A stretch of DNA of 64,000 nt. It comes from Halomonas sp. H10-9-1 (GTDB lineage Bacteria; Pseudomonadota; Gammaproteobacteria; Pseudomonadales; Halomonadaceae). The stretch is taken from the NCBI RefSeq assembly GCF_040147005.1, contig NZ_JAMSHO010000001.1, forward strand, positions 2,480,001 through 2,544,000. Direction: 5' to 3'. Below are positions 54,170-62,734 of the stretch, piece after piece. Positions within the stretch are counted from its first letter, which is position 1. Each line of letters opens with the position of its first letter. The notes beneath the pieces were generated by a model. That model was not told where the DNA came from. It searched no databases and was given only the letters and a program-made list of their open reading frames with translations. A program made the translations under genes and the position numbers.

Positions 54170-55164
54170 GCGGCCTCCTGAACATTCTTGTTGGGGCCGT
54201 GATAGAAGATGGGAGCGCCGGCCTGGTGCGCTCGAAATGGTTGGAAAAGAGGATCGCCGAGCGCACGCTGCGCCGCGTGGTTGCCGCGATCCTTGAGCGT
54301 GTTCGTGGCGCCAATGGAAACCCGATCCAGCGCCTTCACGTCCTTGCTTTGATCCGGTGTCGCCTTGTCGTCGATCTGGAAGTAGTTGTTGCCCAGCGCC
54401 TGCCGCAGCATGTAGTCCACCGACGACTCCTGGGCGGAGATCACGAGGTCGAAGAGTCCCCCACGCCACTTGCCGAATCCGCGGTCGAGGCTGGCGCCGC
54501 CGCGAACGGTCGCACCGATGGTCATCGTGCCGATGGCGAGGACCCGAACCAGCGCATCCTGTTTCGGCGCCAGGAACGTCTTGACTTCGTGCAACCCGAA
54601 GAGGCCCGGGGCGTTGCCCACCAGCCCCCCATCCGCGAAGACACCACGGTCGTTGCGCGCCAGAGGAAAATAGACCGGCGCGGCAGCAGTCGCCAACGCC
54701 ACATCAACGACCTTCATGCGGTGATCCAGCTCAAAGGACGGATGGTGCGGTGTCTTGAAGAACTGCCCACGCCCCGTTGAGTAGTTGACTGCCGGCACGA
54801 GAACACGATGCTTCAGGTCGCCTATCGTGGTCCCCTGGAAGCGCTCGGTCAGCACTTCTTTCAATCCCGCTGAGTCATGCTTTGCGGTCAACCAGAATCC
54901 AAGAAGCTGCCGTGGAAGGCTGCGGCAACCAAAGATGCGGCTGCCCTGTTCTTCAAACAGTGCCTTGAGTTCGTGGGCCGGAATTTCCGCAGCCAGCCCC
55001 AAAGCGAGCATCCCTCCTGCCGATGTGCCGCAAATCAGATCAAAGTGCGAAGCGATCGGACGACCCAGCGCGGTTTCGAGTTCGGCGAGAACCGTGGCGG
55101 TGTACAGGCCGCGATAACCGCCCCCTGACAGGGCGAGCACATGGTAGGTAGGGATGCCCGTCAT
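54163..55164 (-). CDS. capV: CBASS effector, patatin-like phospholipase CapV
   Basis: A 333-residue patatin phospholipase. The oxyanion loop is GGGYRG (14-19), the nucleophile elbow GTSAGG has Ser48, and the catalytic aspartate is in FADGG (Asp178). CapV is activated by the cyclic nucleotide and degrades the inner membrane, killing the infected cell. The order CapV, CD-NTase, Cap2, Cap3 matches the Vibrio cholerae/E. coli type II CBASS. It starts 6 bp after the DUF2188 stop. Confidence 0.92.
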   Translation of the reverse strand: MTGIPTYHVLALSGGGYRGLYTATVLAELETALGRPIASHFDLICGTSAGGMLALGLAAEIPAHELKALFEEQGSRIFGCRSLPRQLLGFWLTAKHDSAGLKEVLTERFQGTTIGDLKHRVLVPAVNYSTGRGQFFKTPHHPSFELDHRMKVVDVALATAAAPVYFPLARNDRGVFADGGLVGNAPGLFGLHEVKTFLAPKQDALVRVLAIGTMTIGATVRGGASLDRGFGKWRGGLFDLVISAQESSVDYMLRQALGNNYFQIDDKATPDQSKDVKALDRVSIGATNTLKDRGNHAAQRALGDPLFQPFRAHQAGAPIFYHGPNKNVQEAAC

Positions 55165-55170
55165 GGCACT

Positions 55171-55395
55171 TCAGCCCTTCGGCGGGAAGGAGTCGTTGCC
55201 GTGGCTGTCCTTATCACGGATACGGCCATCCGGACGATGGATGACGAGTTCGGACTGCTGGTTGCGTGCGATATCCCTCGCTGCGTCAATGGCCTGTTGC
55301 TGCGTGTCGTGCACGGAGGTCGCCCGCTGATTGCCGGCTCCCTTGACGGCCCAACCGTCCTGATGAGGAACAACATGCTGATTCTTGCCTGCCAT
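55171..55395 (-). CDS. DUF2188 small protein, first gene of the CBASS operon
   Basis: A 74-residue soluble protein with the DUF2188 pattern: NQHVVPHQDGWAVKGAGNQRAT, DTQQQAIDAARDIA and ELVIHRPDGRIRDKDSHG. The family has no known function. AGGAGAG precedes the ATG well, and it lies 6 bp from capV and on the same strand, so it is in the CBASS operon. It may be an accessory protein, a control for leaky effector activity, or a passenger. Confidence 0.82.
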   Translation of the reverse strand: MAGKNQHVVPHQDGWAVKGAGNQRATSVHDTQQQAIDAARDIARNQQSELVIHRPDGRIRDKDSHGNDSFPPKG

Positions 55396-55540
55396 GATGG
55401 CTCTCCTACAGTGGAACTATCGAAGTCCCAGCCGCTCGGCTGGGTTGTCAATGGCCACCCGCTGTAGCACAATTCGTTGCTCACGCAGACAACAGGATGG
55501 CCAAGCCAATCCAACCTGGAGCAGGCGTAAAACCTACGTC

Positions 55541-55560
55541 TGTTGTCTGGCTGGACAACA
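55541..55560. promoter_or_regulatory. Palindromic operator between CBASS and capH (likely CapH site)
   Basis: TGTTGTC-TGGCTG-GACAACA is a perfect 7-bp inverted repeat. A further half-site GACAACA lies at 55488-55494 and a related GTTGTCA at 55444-55450. The divergent control region 55396-55682 holds no gene. Repeated half-sites in such a place are what a dimeric HTH repressor would bind. Binding is inferred. Confidence 0.6.
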
Positions 55561-55682
55561 ATGTATCAGAGCACGTGTGCCGGTGCAACTGGCGTGCGGC
55601 GTGCGCCTTTGAACATCAACCGGATGTGGAGGGGCAACAGAGGGCTTGGCCCTTCTTCCCGCAACCGCAAGGATCAGAACTC

Positions 55683-56072
55683 ATGTCGCAAACAGGCCTA
55701 GGCGTCGCCCTCAAGACGCTACGCGAACGCAGAACCCTTTCCCTGCGTGAGATCGGCCAGCTATCGTCAGTTGATCATGCTTATGTCCACCGCCTCGAAA
55801 CAGGCGAGAAGACAAACCCATCCCAAGACTTGGTTGAGAAGCTGTTGAAGGTTCTCAAGCCGGGAGAAAGAGATGCCGCACTCGTGATGTGGCTGGTTGA
55901 CCACGCAGACGCTGATCCAAGCCTCGTTGAATTCGTGCTACAAGATCCCTCGATCAGCATCGACGTTTTTTCGGCCGCGGCTGGCGTCAGGCATCGGGGA
56001 AATGCAAGGCCTGACCCCGCGACGCTCATCGCCCGAATCAAAAGGGCCTTCGATGACGACGAGGACGACTGA
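55683..56072 (+). CDS. capH: HTH repressor CapH-like
   Basis: A 129-residue protein. The N-terminal ~65 residues are a Cro/C1-type HTH (LKTLRERRTLSLREIGQLSSVDHAYVHRLETGEKTNPS), and the rest is a C-terminal extension with an acidic tail (FDDDEDD). It is followed 2 bp later by an ImmA/IrrE peptidase. Such a pair upstream of a CBASS operon is CapH/CapP: CapH represses CBASS until CapP cleaves it. ATG 55683 is supported by family start; the frame is open to 55497. Confidence 0.85.
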   Translation: MSQTGLGVALKTLRERRTLSLREIGQLSSVDHAYVHRLETGEKTNPSQDLVEKLLKVLKPGERDAALVMWLVDHADADPSLVEFVLQDPSISIDVFSAAAGVRHRGNARPDPATLIARIKRAFDDDEDD

Positions 56073-56074
56073 AC

Positions 56075-56944
56075 ATGGACGAGGCGGATGTCAGGCAGAG
56101 AGCGCGCGCGTTTGTCGCGAGAGTCGATGTTTCGAACATCCGAGCAGACCTGTCCCCGTATGTGACCGCTGCTAACGCCAAGGTCAAGAAGGATGAGCTT
56201 GGCGAGGGGGAGTCTGGCTATACCGTTACCAAGCCGAACGGGAAGCACATCATCACTGTGAATTCGCTGGAAACCGAAGAGCGCCAGCGCTTCACTGTCT
56301 GCCACGAAATAGCCCATATCGTGCTTGGCTTGGAATCGAGTCACGACGAGGTGCCGTCATGGTCCTATGCAAAGCGACATCCGAACGAGATCGCCTGCGA
56401 CACGTTTGCCGCTGAACTGCTGATGCCCTATCAGCAATGGCTCTCCGCTGTTCCCAAGGAAGAGCCCTCCCTGGATCTCATCCAACACATGGCCGACTTG
56501 TTCGGCACATCATTCCCTGCAGCGGCGTCAAGGTTTGCCAGTCTTAGCGATATGCCGTGCGCATTCGTCACCATGGAGCGCGGTGCGGTGCGGTATGCCG
56601 CACGCTCAACGGCCTTGCGGCAAGCAGGGGCCTGGATACCTCCCAGGTCGGTCATTCCAGCAGGCTCCGTGGCTCACCGAATTCGCTCTTCAGGGAATAG
56701 CGCTACTGAGACGGGGGAAGTTTCACAGGACATCTGGTTCGACAACTGGGAAAAGGGCCTTGACCTCTGGGAACTTTCAAGACATTACCAGCGCACCGAT
56801 ACCACCATCTCCTTGCTATGGTTCGACAGCGACGATTTGCCGGAGGTTGAGGTGAACCGCTTCGGCGCACGTGTCGAAGACGATGGAGGCTTGGCTGAAC
56901 TGACGGGAGAACTGCCATGGCCGGGGCGAAGCAGGCGCCGCTGA
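56075..56944 (+). CDS. capP: ImmA/IrrE-type zinc peptidase CapP-like
   Basis: A 289-residue zinc metallopeptidase. HEIAH (His77, Glu78, His81) and EIACDTFAAELLMP give the zinc site. A C-terminal domain (about 170-285) may sense DNA: CapP of a related CBASS is stimulated by single-stranded DNA and cleaves CapH, switching on CBASS. It ends 57 bp from the convergent end of the PFL_4697-type gene. Confidence 0.87.
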   Translation: MDEADVRQRARAFVARVDVSNIRADLSPYVTAANAKVKKDELGEGESGYTVTKPNGKHIITVNSLETEERQRFTVCHEIAHIVLGLESSHDEVPSWSYAKRHPNEIACDTFAAELLMPYQQWLSAVPKEEPSLDLIQHMADLFGTSFPAAASRFASLSDMPCAFVTMERGAVRYAARSTALRQAGAWIPPRSVIPAGSVAHRIRSSGNSATETGEVSQDIWFDNWEKGLDLWELSRHYQRTDTTISLLWFDSDDLPEVEVNRFGARVEDDGGLAELTGELPWPGRSRRR

Positions 56945-57001
56945 AAAGCGATCACGGCCAAGACCGCAAGGGGGTGACTCTTATGCGCCATTTGCGCGTT
57001 C

Positions 57002-57751
57002 TTACAGGTACTTCTTGAACGTCGCCGCCGCAATGCACACCGCCACGCCGAGCAATGCGGCACTGGGCAACAGGATCAGCAGCGGGTTCACGCTGACCGG
57101 CAATGCCAGGTAAGTCACCCACGGCAGCACGGCCAGCGGGATCAGGCTGGCCCTGGCGCGGTGATAGATGAACCCCGACTCGCGTCCCGCGCCGAAGCGG
57201 CGGATGTCCCGGCGCACCAGGCCGTCCACCAGCCCGACGAAGGCGGCCATCAGGAACAGCGGCAGGGTCAGGCACAGCACCAGCAGCCGCACGAGGAAGA
57301 CCAGCGTCGTATAGGCCGCCGCGATCAGGTAGCTCTCCACGTTCACATAGACCAAGCCGATGTAGTAGCGGAAATCCTTGGTCGGACGATGGCTGCCGGC
57401 GCTGGCCTGCGCCGAGGCGTCGCGTATCCAGTCCAGCAGACCGCTTTTCACGAACAGCCAGTCGTAGCCCTGCTCGACCAGCCGGTGCGCGGTGCGCCCC
57501 GGCTCCTGCACCAGCGCGCTGCGGGTGAAATGCGTGGAAAGCTGATCCAGCTCGTAGTGCAGCATGCCCTGCGCGTGGCGCCAGCCCTGCTCGGGCCAGA
57601 AGAAGTGCATGCCGACGCATTCGATCAGGATGCACAGCAGCAGCGCGCCGCACAGCACGCCGAAGAAGCGGAACGGCAGCGTGACCAGGCCGGCGATCAG
57701 GCCTTGCTGTCGTTGCTGCTGGCGTTGGGCCGCGACGGCCGGATCGCTCAT
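57002..57751 (-). CDS. ICE membrane protein, PFL_4697 family (TIGR03747)
   Basis: A 249-residue protein with about four membrane segments (22-44, 144-165, 168-185 and 205-240). The AAFVGLVDGLVRRDIRRFGAGRESGFIYHRA segment is a hallmark of the family. Its role in mating-pair formation is unknown. It overlaps traD by 4 bp. The last 238 bp are duplicated at 50668-50905, and the cargo island is inserted at this 3' end. Confidence 0.92.
   Translation of the reverse strand: MSDPAVAAQRQQQRQQGLIAGLVTLPFRFFGVLCGALLLCILIECVGMHFFWPEQGWRHAQGMLHYELDQLSTHFTRSALVQEPGRTAHRLVEQGYDWLFVKSGLLDWIRDASAQASAGSHRPTKDFRYYIGLVYVNVESYLIAAAYTTLVFLVRLLVLCLTLPLFLMAAFVGLVDGLVRRDIRRFGAGRESGFIYHRARASLIPLAVLPWVTYLALPVSVNPLLILLPSAALLGVAVCIAAATFKKYL
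57010..57247. repeat. 238-bp direct repeat, copy 2 (inside the intact gene)
   Basis: Near-identical to 50668-50905. This copy is part of the complete PFL_4697-type gene and so is the parental place. The two copies are about 6.3 kb apart and could recombine to delete the CBASS module. Confidence 0.9.
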
Positions 57752-59904
57752 GCTTCGGCCTCTTCAGCCGCGGCCATCTGCTTGAAGTCGTCCAGCAGGT
57801 CGTCGGGCAGCGCCTTGTCCTGCAGGCCGGGGATGCCTTGGTTCTCCCACCAGTCTCCTGCCTCGACGTAGTGCTGTCGCATGTAGCCGGCCAGCTCCTG
57901 CAGATCCTTCGGCATGGCTTCGTCGGGGTCGGGCGCAGGCAGCGGCATGCGGACTTTCCAGAGGTTGCCGCCCTCGGTCAGCGCGAAGCACTGCCCCTTG
58001 GGCAGCGCCACCACATGCGCCGGCTCGATCAACGGCACGCTGTTGCTGCTGATGCGGTCCTGGGTGTTGGACGTGAACGCGGTATTGCCGTGCGGATCGG
58101 AGCTGTCGGTGGCGCCGCTCATCAGCGCCGTGGCGTACACCTCGACCTTGGGCAGTTGTCGCGTCAGCAGCTCGGCGGTGGCGGTCTCGCGCACGCGCAG
58201 CATGAACAGGTTGTTGAAGTTGCCGACCACCTGGCCGGCCTTGGCACGATTGCCGATGCGGGCCTCGATGTCGCTCAAGGTCTGCGTGTAGGCCGTCACC
58301 TGCACGCCGGCACCGCCGCCCTTGTTGACCATCGGAATGAACTCGTCGCCCATGAGTTCGTTGAATTCGTCGGCGTGGACGTTGATCGGAATCTTGGCGC
58401 CCGCCGCGGCGCCGGGCAGCCCGTCGTCGACGCCGAACTTGTAGATGTGGCCGGCGACCGAGACCAGATCGCTGAACATCGAGTTGCCCACCGCCGCCGC
58501 GACTTCGGCGTCGGACAGCGCATCCAGCCCCACGTAGACCACCGCGCGTTTGCGGATGACCTGCATCCAGTCGAAGATCGGCCGCGGGTCGGACAGGTCG
58601 GAATAGTTCGGTGCGAGCAGTTGCGCGATCTTGCCGGTGGTGAGCTTCTCCAGCAGCGGCAGCAGCGAAGCGACGATCTTGTCGAAGTAGGTCCGGTCGT
58701 AGCGCACGGCGCTGCGCAGGCCGTCGAGCACCGGGTCATAGATGCGCACTTGGGACAGGTACTGTTCGAGGGCCACCACGCGCTTCTCGCGCCCGATCAT
58801 GTTGCGCGGGATGTTCTTCTCGTTCAGCTTCGCTTCGAGCTGAACGATGACCTCCCAGGCCTTCGGCTCGTTCTTGGCGAAGTAGTGCTGGGCGTACTCG
58901 ATGAACAGCGCGTCGATGTTGATGACGTGGCGCTGGATCAGCAGGTAGTCCGGCCGCTGCCCCAGCTCGACCAGGGCGCGCGCGATGATGTTGACGAAGC
59001 GCCAGGCGAATTCGCGGAACGCGGCGCTGTTGCCTTCGCCGGAGAGCTGCCCGGCGATCCGCGTGGCCACCTCGGAGATCCGCCCGAACCGGCCCACGGC
59101 GTTGTAGCGCGCCGAGATGTCCGGCCAGCCCAGATGGAAGACGTAGAACTCGCCTTCGCGCCCGGCGCGCTTGGCCTCGACGTACATGCGCTTCAACAGG
59201 TCCGCATCGCCCTTGGGGTCGAAGACGATCACCACCTCGTGCTCGCCGCGGACCTTGCGGCGGATGTCCTGGGTGATGAACAGCTCGGCCAGCCGCGTCT
59301 TGCCCACGCGCGTGGTGCCCAGCACCAGGGTGTGGCCGACGCGCTCGCCCAGCGGCAGGGTGACGTCGACCTCGTGCGGCTCGATGCCATGCAGGCGTGG
59401 CAGTCCGCCGACCGACGGCAGTGGTCGCGCCGGGTTGAGCGGGCTGTCCCAGGCCAACGCGCGCGCCAGCGTCGAGACGGGAAACGGCGCGAACTCAAGC
59501 CGCTCCTCCAGCCGCCGGGCGGCCCGGTAGATCGCCGTCGGCTCGACGTAGCGGCGGAACTCCGGCCGATAGGTCTGCATCAGCCGGTGCGTGTGCCGCT
59601 GTTCCCAGCGAAAGCCCTGGCCGACGAACAGCCGTTGCTGACTCACCGGCACGTCGCGGCTGGTCATCACGTAGCGCGGCAGGCGGCGGATGTTGCGGCG
59701 ATAGCGCAGGATCGCCCAGGCATCGCGCAGGCGAATCGCGCCGAAGGTCAGGAAGGCCAGCGCCGAGCCCAGGCCGAGCAGCGGGTTCAGCGCGAGCGAC
59801 CACGGTGCCACCAGGCACAGAATCGCGGCGCCGGTGCAGACCGCCACGGTATAAAGCTCCACCGCTGGCCGCAGCAAGACCTCGACCGCATGCGGTTGGG
59901 CCAT
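57748..59904 (-). CDS. traD: Type IV coupling protein TraD (ICE/TOL type)
   Basis: A 718-residue T4SS coupling ATPase. Two membrane segments at about 18-55 precede a cytosolic ATPase domain: Walker A is GTTRVGKT near residue 196 and Walker B is INVHADEFNEL near 508. It links the relaxase-DNA complex to the mating pore. The order with the PFL_4697- and PFL_4695-type genes is that of ICEclc-type elements. Confidence 0.93.
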   Translation of the reverse strand: MAQPHAVEVLLRPAVELYTVAVCTGAAILCLVAPWSLALNPLLGLGSALAFLTFGAIRLRDAWAILRYRRNIRRLPRYVMTSRDVPVSQQRLFVGQGFRWEQRHTHRLMQTYRPEFRRYVEPTAIYRAARRLEERLEFAPFPVSTLARALAWDSPLNPARPLPSVGGLPRLHGIEPHEVDVTLPLGERVGHTLVLGTTRVGKTRLAELFITQDIRRKVRGEHEVVIVFDPKGDADLLKRMYVEAKRAGREGEFYVFHLGWPDISARYNAVGRFGRISEVATRIAGQLSGEGNSAAFREFAWRFVNIIARALVELGQRPDYLLIQRHVINIDALFIEYAQHYFAKNEPKAWEVIVQLEAKLNEKNIPRNMIGREKRVVALEQYLSQVRIYDPVLDGLRSAVRYDRTYFDKIVASLLPLLEKLTTGKIAQLLAPNYSDLSDPRPIFDWMQVIRKRAVVYVGLDALSDAEVAAAVGNSMFSDLVSVAGHIYKFGVDDGLPGAAAGAKIPINVHADEFNELMGDEFIPMVNKGGGAGVQVTAYTQTLSDIEARIGNRAKAGQVVGNFNNLFMLRVRETATAELLTRQLPKVEVYATALMSGATDSSDPHGNTAFTSNTQDRISSNSVPLIEPAHVVALPKGQCFALTEGGNLWKVRMPLPAPDPDEAMPKDLQELAGYMRQHYVEAGDWWENQGIPGLQDKALPDDLLDDFKQMAAAEEAEA

Positions 59905-59912
59905 TTGCGCAC

Positions 59913-60446
59913 CTACTGCTCGACACCGGTGGCCGTGATGAGCACCGGGTAGTGGCGCAGGCCCAGGCGCTGGGCCAGGTCATCGCCGGAGGCCGGCGAC
60001 AGGATCAGGCCGGGCGCCAGCCTGCGCAGCGCCGTCAGCGCAGCCATCGACTCCACGTTGACCACCAGGCCCACGGCCTGCAGCTCTCGCAGCGCCGCCT
60101 GCCGCTGCCGCAGCCAGGCGCGCGAACGCTCGTCGTCGCCGATCAGGAACAGCGCCGTCAGGCCCGGCGCCCGGATGACGCGGCGCTGCACCTCGCCCGG
60201 CGACAGTTGCGTCGAGCGCACCGGCAGCATGGCGGCTTCGGCGTCGGCCGTGTTGCCCGCGCGAGGGGTCGGCATCGGGGCCGGCGGCGTGGCCTGATCC
60301 GGCTGAGGATTCAGCGACTGGTAGTACGGCAGCGCGGAGTCGCCGCCGCGGTCTTCGACGACGATCAGCGGCCCGGAGACGGTCTGGGCGAAGATGGTGG
60401 TCGTGGACAGCAGCCCGATGGCGGCGATGAGGACGGTGTGGTTCAT
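59913..60446 (-). CDS. ICE conjugation protein, PFL_4695 family (TIGR03765)
   Basis: A 177-residue exported protein with a signal peptide (VLIAAIGLLSTTTIFA). The SLNPQPDQATPP linker and the C-terminal GLRHYPVLITATGVEQ match the TIGR03765 family, of unknown function. ATG 60446 overlaps the transglycosylase gene by 4 bp. It starts 8 bp before traD. Confidence 0.85.
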   Translation of the reverse strand: MNHTVLIAAIGLLSTTTIFAQTVSGPLIVVEDRGGDSALPYYQSLNPQPDQATPPAPMPTPRAGNTADAEAAMLPVRSTQLSPGEVQRRVIRAPGLTALFLIGDDERSRAWLRQRQAALRELQAVGLVVNVESMAALTALRRLAPGLILSPASGDDLAQRLGLRHYPVLITATGVEQ

Positions 60447-61063
60447 GGCGTGGTGGCCTGGAGAGTTGGAACGGGAACGCCGGGGTCGAGTACGCGGGTC
60501 AGGTGCCGATGCACACTGCGCCGGTATCGCGCCGCGGGTGCCCCGCCGGCGGGCCGGTGGTAGCGGCCGATGGCAAGCAGCCAGTCCTCGCCCGGCGTGT
60601 ACTGTTCGCGCAGGATTTCCGCAGCGATGGCGAGGTTGCGGTACGGGTCCAGCAGCTCGCAGGGCTGCGTGTAGCGATGCGTGTGGTAGCCGAGATTGAC
60701 CTGGCCGAGGCCGGCGTCGATGCGATTGGCCGGCGTGTGGGCGAGCGCACGGTGCAGCCCCGCGCAGGCCTCGGCGCGGGTGGCATAGCGCTGTGGCGAG
60801 CCGGCGACGTTGAGCGTCCACGGCCAGGGGATCAGGCGCCCGCGCAGCATGGCGCCACTCTCCTGCAAGGCCACCGCATATAGCACCGCCGCCGGCACGT
60901 CTGCACGATGCGCCGCCAGTTGATAGGCCGGCGGCGGCACTTCCCGCGCCAGGGCGGCCAACGCCCAGCCGCCGGTGGCGAGCAGCAGCATGGCGCTGGC
61001 GCAGCGGATGGCGACGCGGGATGGCCGATGCTCCCGGCCTGGAGCACCTATTGCCGCTGCCAT
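60443..61063 (-). CDS. Lytic transglycosylase (SLT domain)
   Basis: A 206-residue protein with an N-terminal signal/anchor (about 22-40) and an SLT domain: the catalytic glutamate lies in AVALQESGAML and DAGLGQVNLGYH matches the GxGQxN motif. It opens peptidoglycan for assembly of the mating pore (VirB1-like). The frame extends upstream to 61618 but runs antiparallel in frame terms through the next gene; ATG 61063 is the sensible start. Confidence 0.87.
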   Translation of the reverse strand: MAAAIGAPGREHRPSRVAIRCASAMLLLATGGWALAALAREVPPPAYQLAAHRADVPAAVLYAVALQESGAMLRGRLIPWPWTLNVAGSPQRYATRAEACAGLHRALAHTPANRIDAGLGQVNLGYHTHRYTQPCELLDPYRNLAIAAEILREQYTPGEDWLLAIGRYHRPAGGAPAARYRRSVHRHLTRVLDPGVPVPTLQATTP

Positions 61064-61767
61064 TGGCCGTTCACCTCGCGCACCACGGCCGGCAGATCGC
61101 CGGGCAGGCCCAGCGACAGCCAGCGCCCTGCATCGTGGTTGAGCGTGATGGAGCGGGCGCGCACCCTGGCCGGGTCGATGCCCGCCTGGGTGGCCCACTG
61201 CCGGATGCGCGCGTCGTCCTGACGGCTGCCGACCATGTAGAGATCGAAGGCCGTGCCGGCCGCCTGCAATTGCTGCACGCGCTGCGCGCACGGTGCGCAG
61301 TCGGCCTTGACGAAAACTGCCAGGCGGCCGGAGCCGGTGTTGCCGGCACCCGGCGCCTTGGCACCGGGCAGGCTCACGCGCGGCTGGCCAGGAAACAGGC
61401 GCTGCCACGCCGCGTCGTAGGCGCGCTGGTAGGCCAGCGTCTTGCCGACGCGCCGGGCCTCGGCCTGCACCTGCAACTCCGCGTAGCGCCTGCGCTCCTC
61501 CTCGCTGCGGGCCTCGATGCCCAGTGCCGTGAGCGGATCGAGCTGGGGTGAATAGACCCCGAGCGGCCCCTGCATCAGTTGCCGGTAACGTGCCCACTCC
61601 TCGGAGCGAAGCCCCCACTCCCGCGCCAGCCTCTCGTCGAGCGCGGCATCAGCGCCCGGCTGCACCTGGGCGGGCACCATGCGCGAGTTCGTCACCGGGG
61701 CCGGTTGGGCGGATGCACCGAAAGCGGCGAACAGGACAACGGCAGCGAGCAACGACCGCAGGATCAT
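61048..61767 (-). CDS. ICE conjugation protein, PFL_4693 family (TIGR03759)
   Basis: A 239-residue exported protein with a signal peptide (LLAAVVLFAAFGASA). LAREWGLRSEEWARYRQLMQGPLGVYSPQLDPLTALGIEA is the hallmark of TIGR03759. A CAPC motif later (ADCAPCAQRVQQLQ) suggests a thioredoxin-like redox end domain. Overlaps the transglycosylase by 16 bp. Confidence 0.88.
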   Translation of the reverse strand: MILRSLLAAVVLFAAFGASAQPAPVTNSRMVPAQVQPGADAALDERLAREWGLRSEEWARYRQLMQGPLGVYSPQLDPLTALGIEARSEEERRRYAELQVQAEARRVGKTLAYQRAYDAAWQRLFPGQPRVSLPGAKAPGAGNTGSGRLAVFVKADCAPCAQRVQQLQAAGTAFDLYMVGSRQDDARIRQWATQAGIDPARVRARSITLNHDAGRWLSLGLPGDLPAVVREVNGQWQRQ

Positions 61768-61776
61768 GGCGACCTC

Positions 61777-62424
61777 CTACGGCACCGCGATGCGCTGCGT
61801 CTGGCCGTTCACCTGGAACACGCCCGCCTGCGCCTCGATGGACTGCAGTTGCCAGCCGCCCTCGGCATCGCCCTCGCGCAGCAGCCGGGCGCCCGCGAGC
61901 GAGGCCGCGGCGGTGGAGGTGATCGACAGAAAGCGCTCGCCTCCCCGCAGCTCCATGCCGAGCACCCGGAACGGCGGCTCCGGCACCTTGGGCTTCGTCG
62001 CAACCGGAGCGCGCGGGCGAGCGGCGGATGCCACCTGCCGGGTCTTCTCCAGGCGGGTTTCGATTCCGTTCACGCGCGCCTGCAGCGTCTGCAGGTCGAT
62101 GGCCAGGGCCCTCGCCTCATCGTCCTCTTCGAGGCGCGTCATCCGTTCGTCCAGCGCCTGCCGCGCGGTGGCGAACTCGGCCTGGCTGATCGGCGCCGGC
62201 CGGCGCTTGTCCGCATCGGCCTGTTGTTCGAGATCGGCCACGCGCAGGCCCAGCGCCTTGACCTGCGCATCCTGCGCGCTGCCCTGGGTCTGTTCGGCGA
62301 GCCGCGACAGGCCGACGCTGTTGATGAGTGCCACGGCACTGATGAGCAGCAGCCAGAAGGCCGCGGCGATCTTGAGCCAGCGCGTGCGGGAATTGCGCTC
62401 GGATGGCGCCTGGGGAAAGGTCAT
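61777..62424 (-). CDS. ICE membrane protein with coiled coil, function unknown
   Basis: A 215-residue protein: one membrane segment (about 18-36), a long periplasmic coiled coil (about 45-130) and a beta-rich C-terminal domain (PPFRVLGMELRGGERFLSI...). The layout resembles accessory pilus proteins but I do not recognise the family. It is 9 bp ahead of the PFL_4693-type gene. The IS110 element begins 13 bp before its ATG, so its native leader and any upstream gene in the operon have been separated. Confidence 0.75.
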   Translation of the reverse strand: MTFPQAPSERNSRTRWLKIAAAFWLLLISAVALINSVGLSRLAEQTQGSAQDAQVKALGLRVADLEQQADADKRRPAPISQAEFATARQALDERMTRLEEDDEARALAIDLQTLQARVNGIETRLEKTRQVASAARPRAPVATKPKVPEPPFRVLGMELRGGERFLSITSTAAASLAGARLLREGDAEGGWQLQSIEAQAGVFQVNGQTQRIAVP

Positions 62425-62450
62425 GGCTGCATCTTGTATGGATGCCTCCC

Positions 62451-62734
62451 GGCAATGAGTAGTAACCCGCATCATTTCGTGAAGAAGTCGGCTGCTGCCT
62501 TGTATCCGGCCTGTTGTGTGGACTCTGGGTTGCCCCATGTGCCCACTGGCCCCGATGTAATCCGCTGACGAACGCCTCATCTCCTTGGCGGACTGTTCAA
62601 GTCCTTCCAGCCATTCAGGCTTGGCTCGTCCCGGTCTGACCTGTTTCACATCACGCTGCTTCGTTGCTGCCTCAATTGCCTTCAAAGGCTCTCACATACC
62701 CTTTCTTTGGTTGGGTTGATGTTTGGCTGCCTGC
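62451..62734 (-). ncRNA. Candidate bridge/seeker RNA region of the IS110 element
   Basis: This 284-bp non-coding end lies downstream of the transposase stop and inside the inverted repeat. IS110-family elements carry a structured guide RNA in a non-coding end; in the IS1111 group it lies downstream of the recombinase gene, as this does. I have not folded it, so the call rests on position. Confidence 0.35.

Noticed and set aside
55497..55682. Coding extension of capH to an ATG at 55497
   Set aside because: It would run through the palindromic operator and the added residues do not look like an HTH protein; ATG 55683 fits.
62451..62734. Continuation of the 61777-62424 reading frame upstream to 62685 as coding sequence
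   Set aside because: The extension crosses the IS inverted repeat and lies in the non-coding end of the IS110 element.
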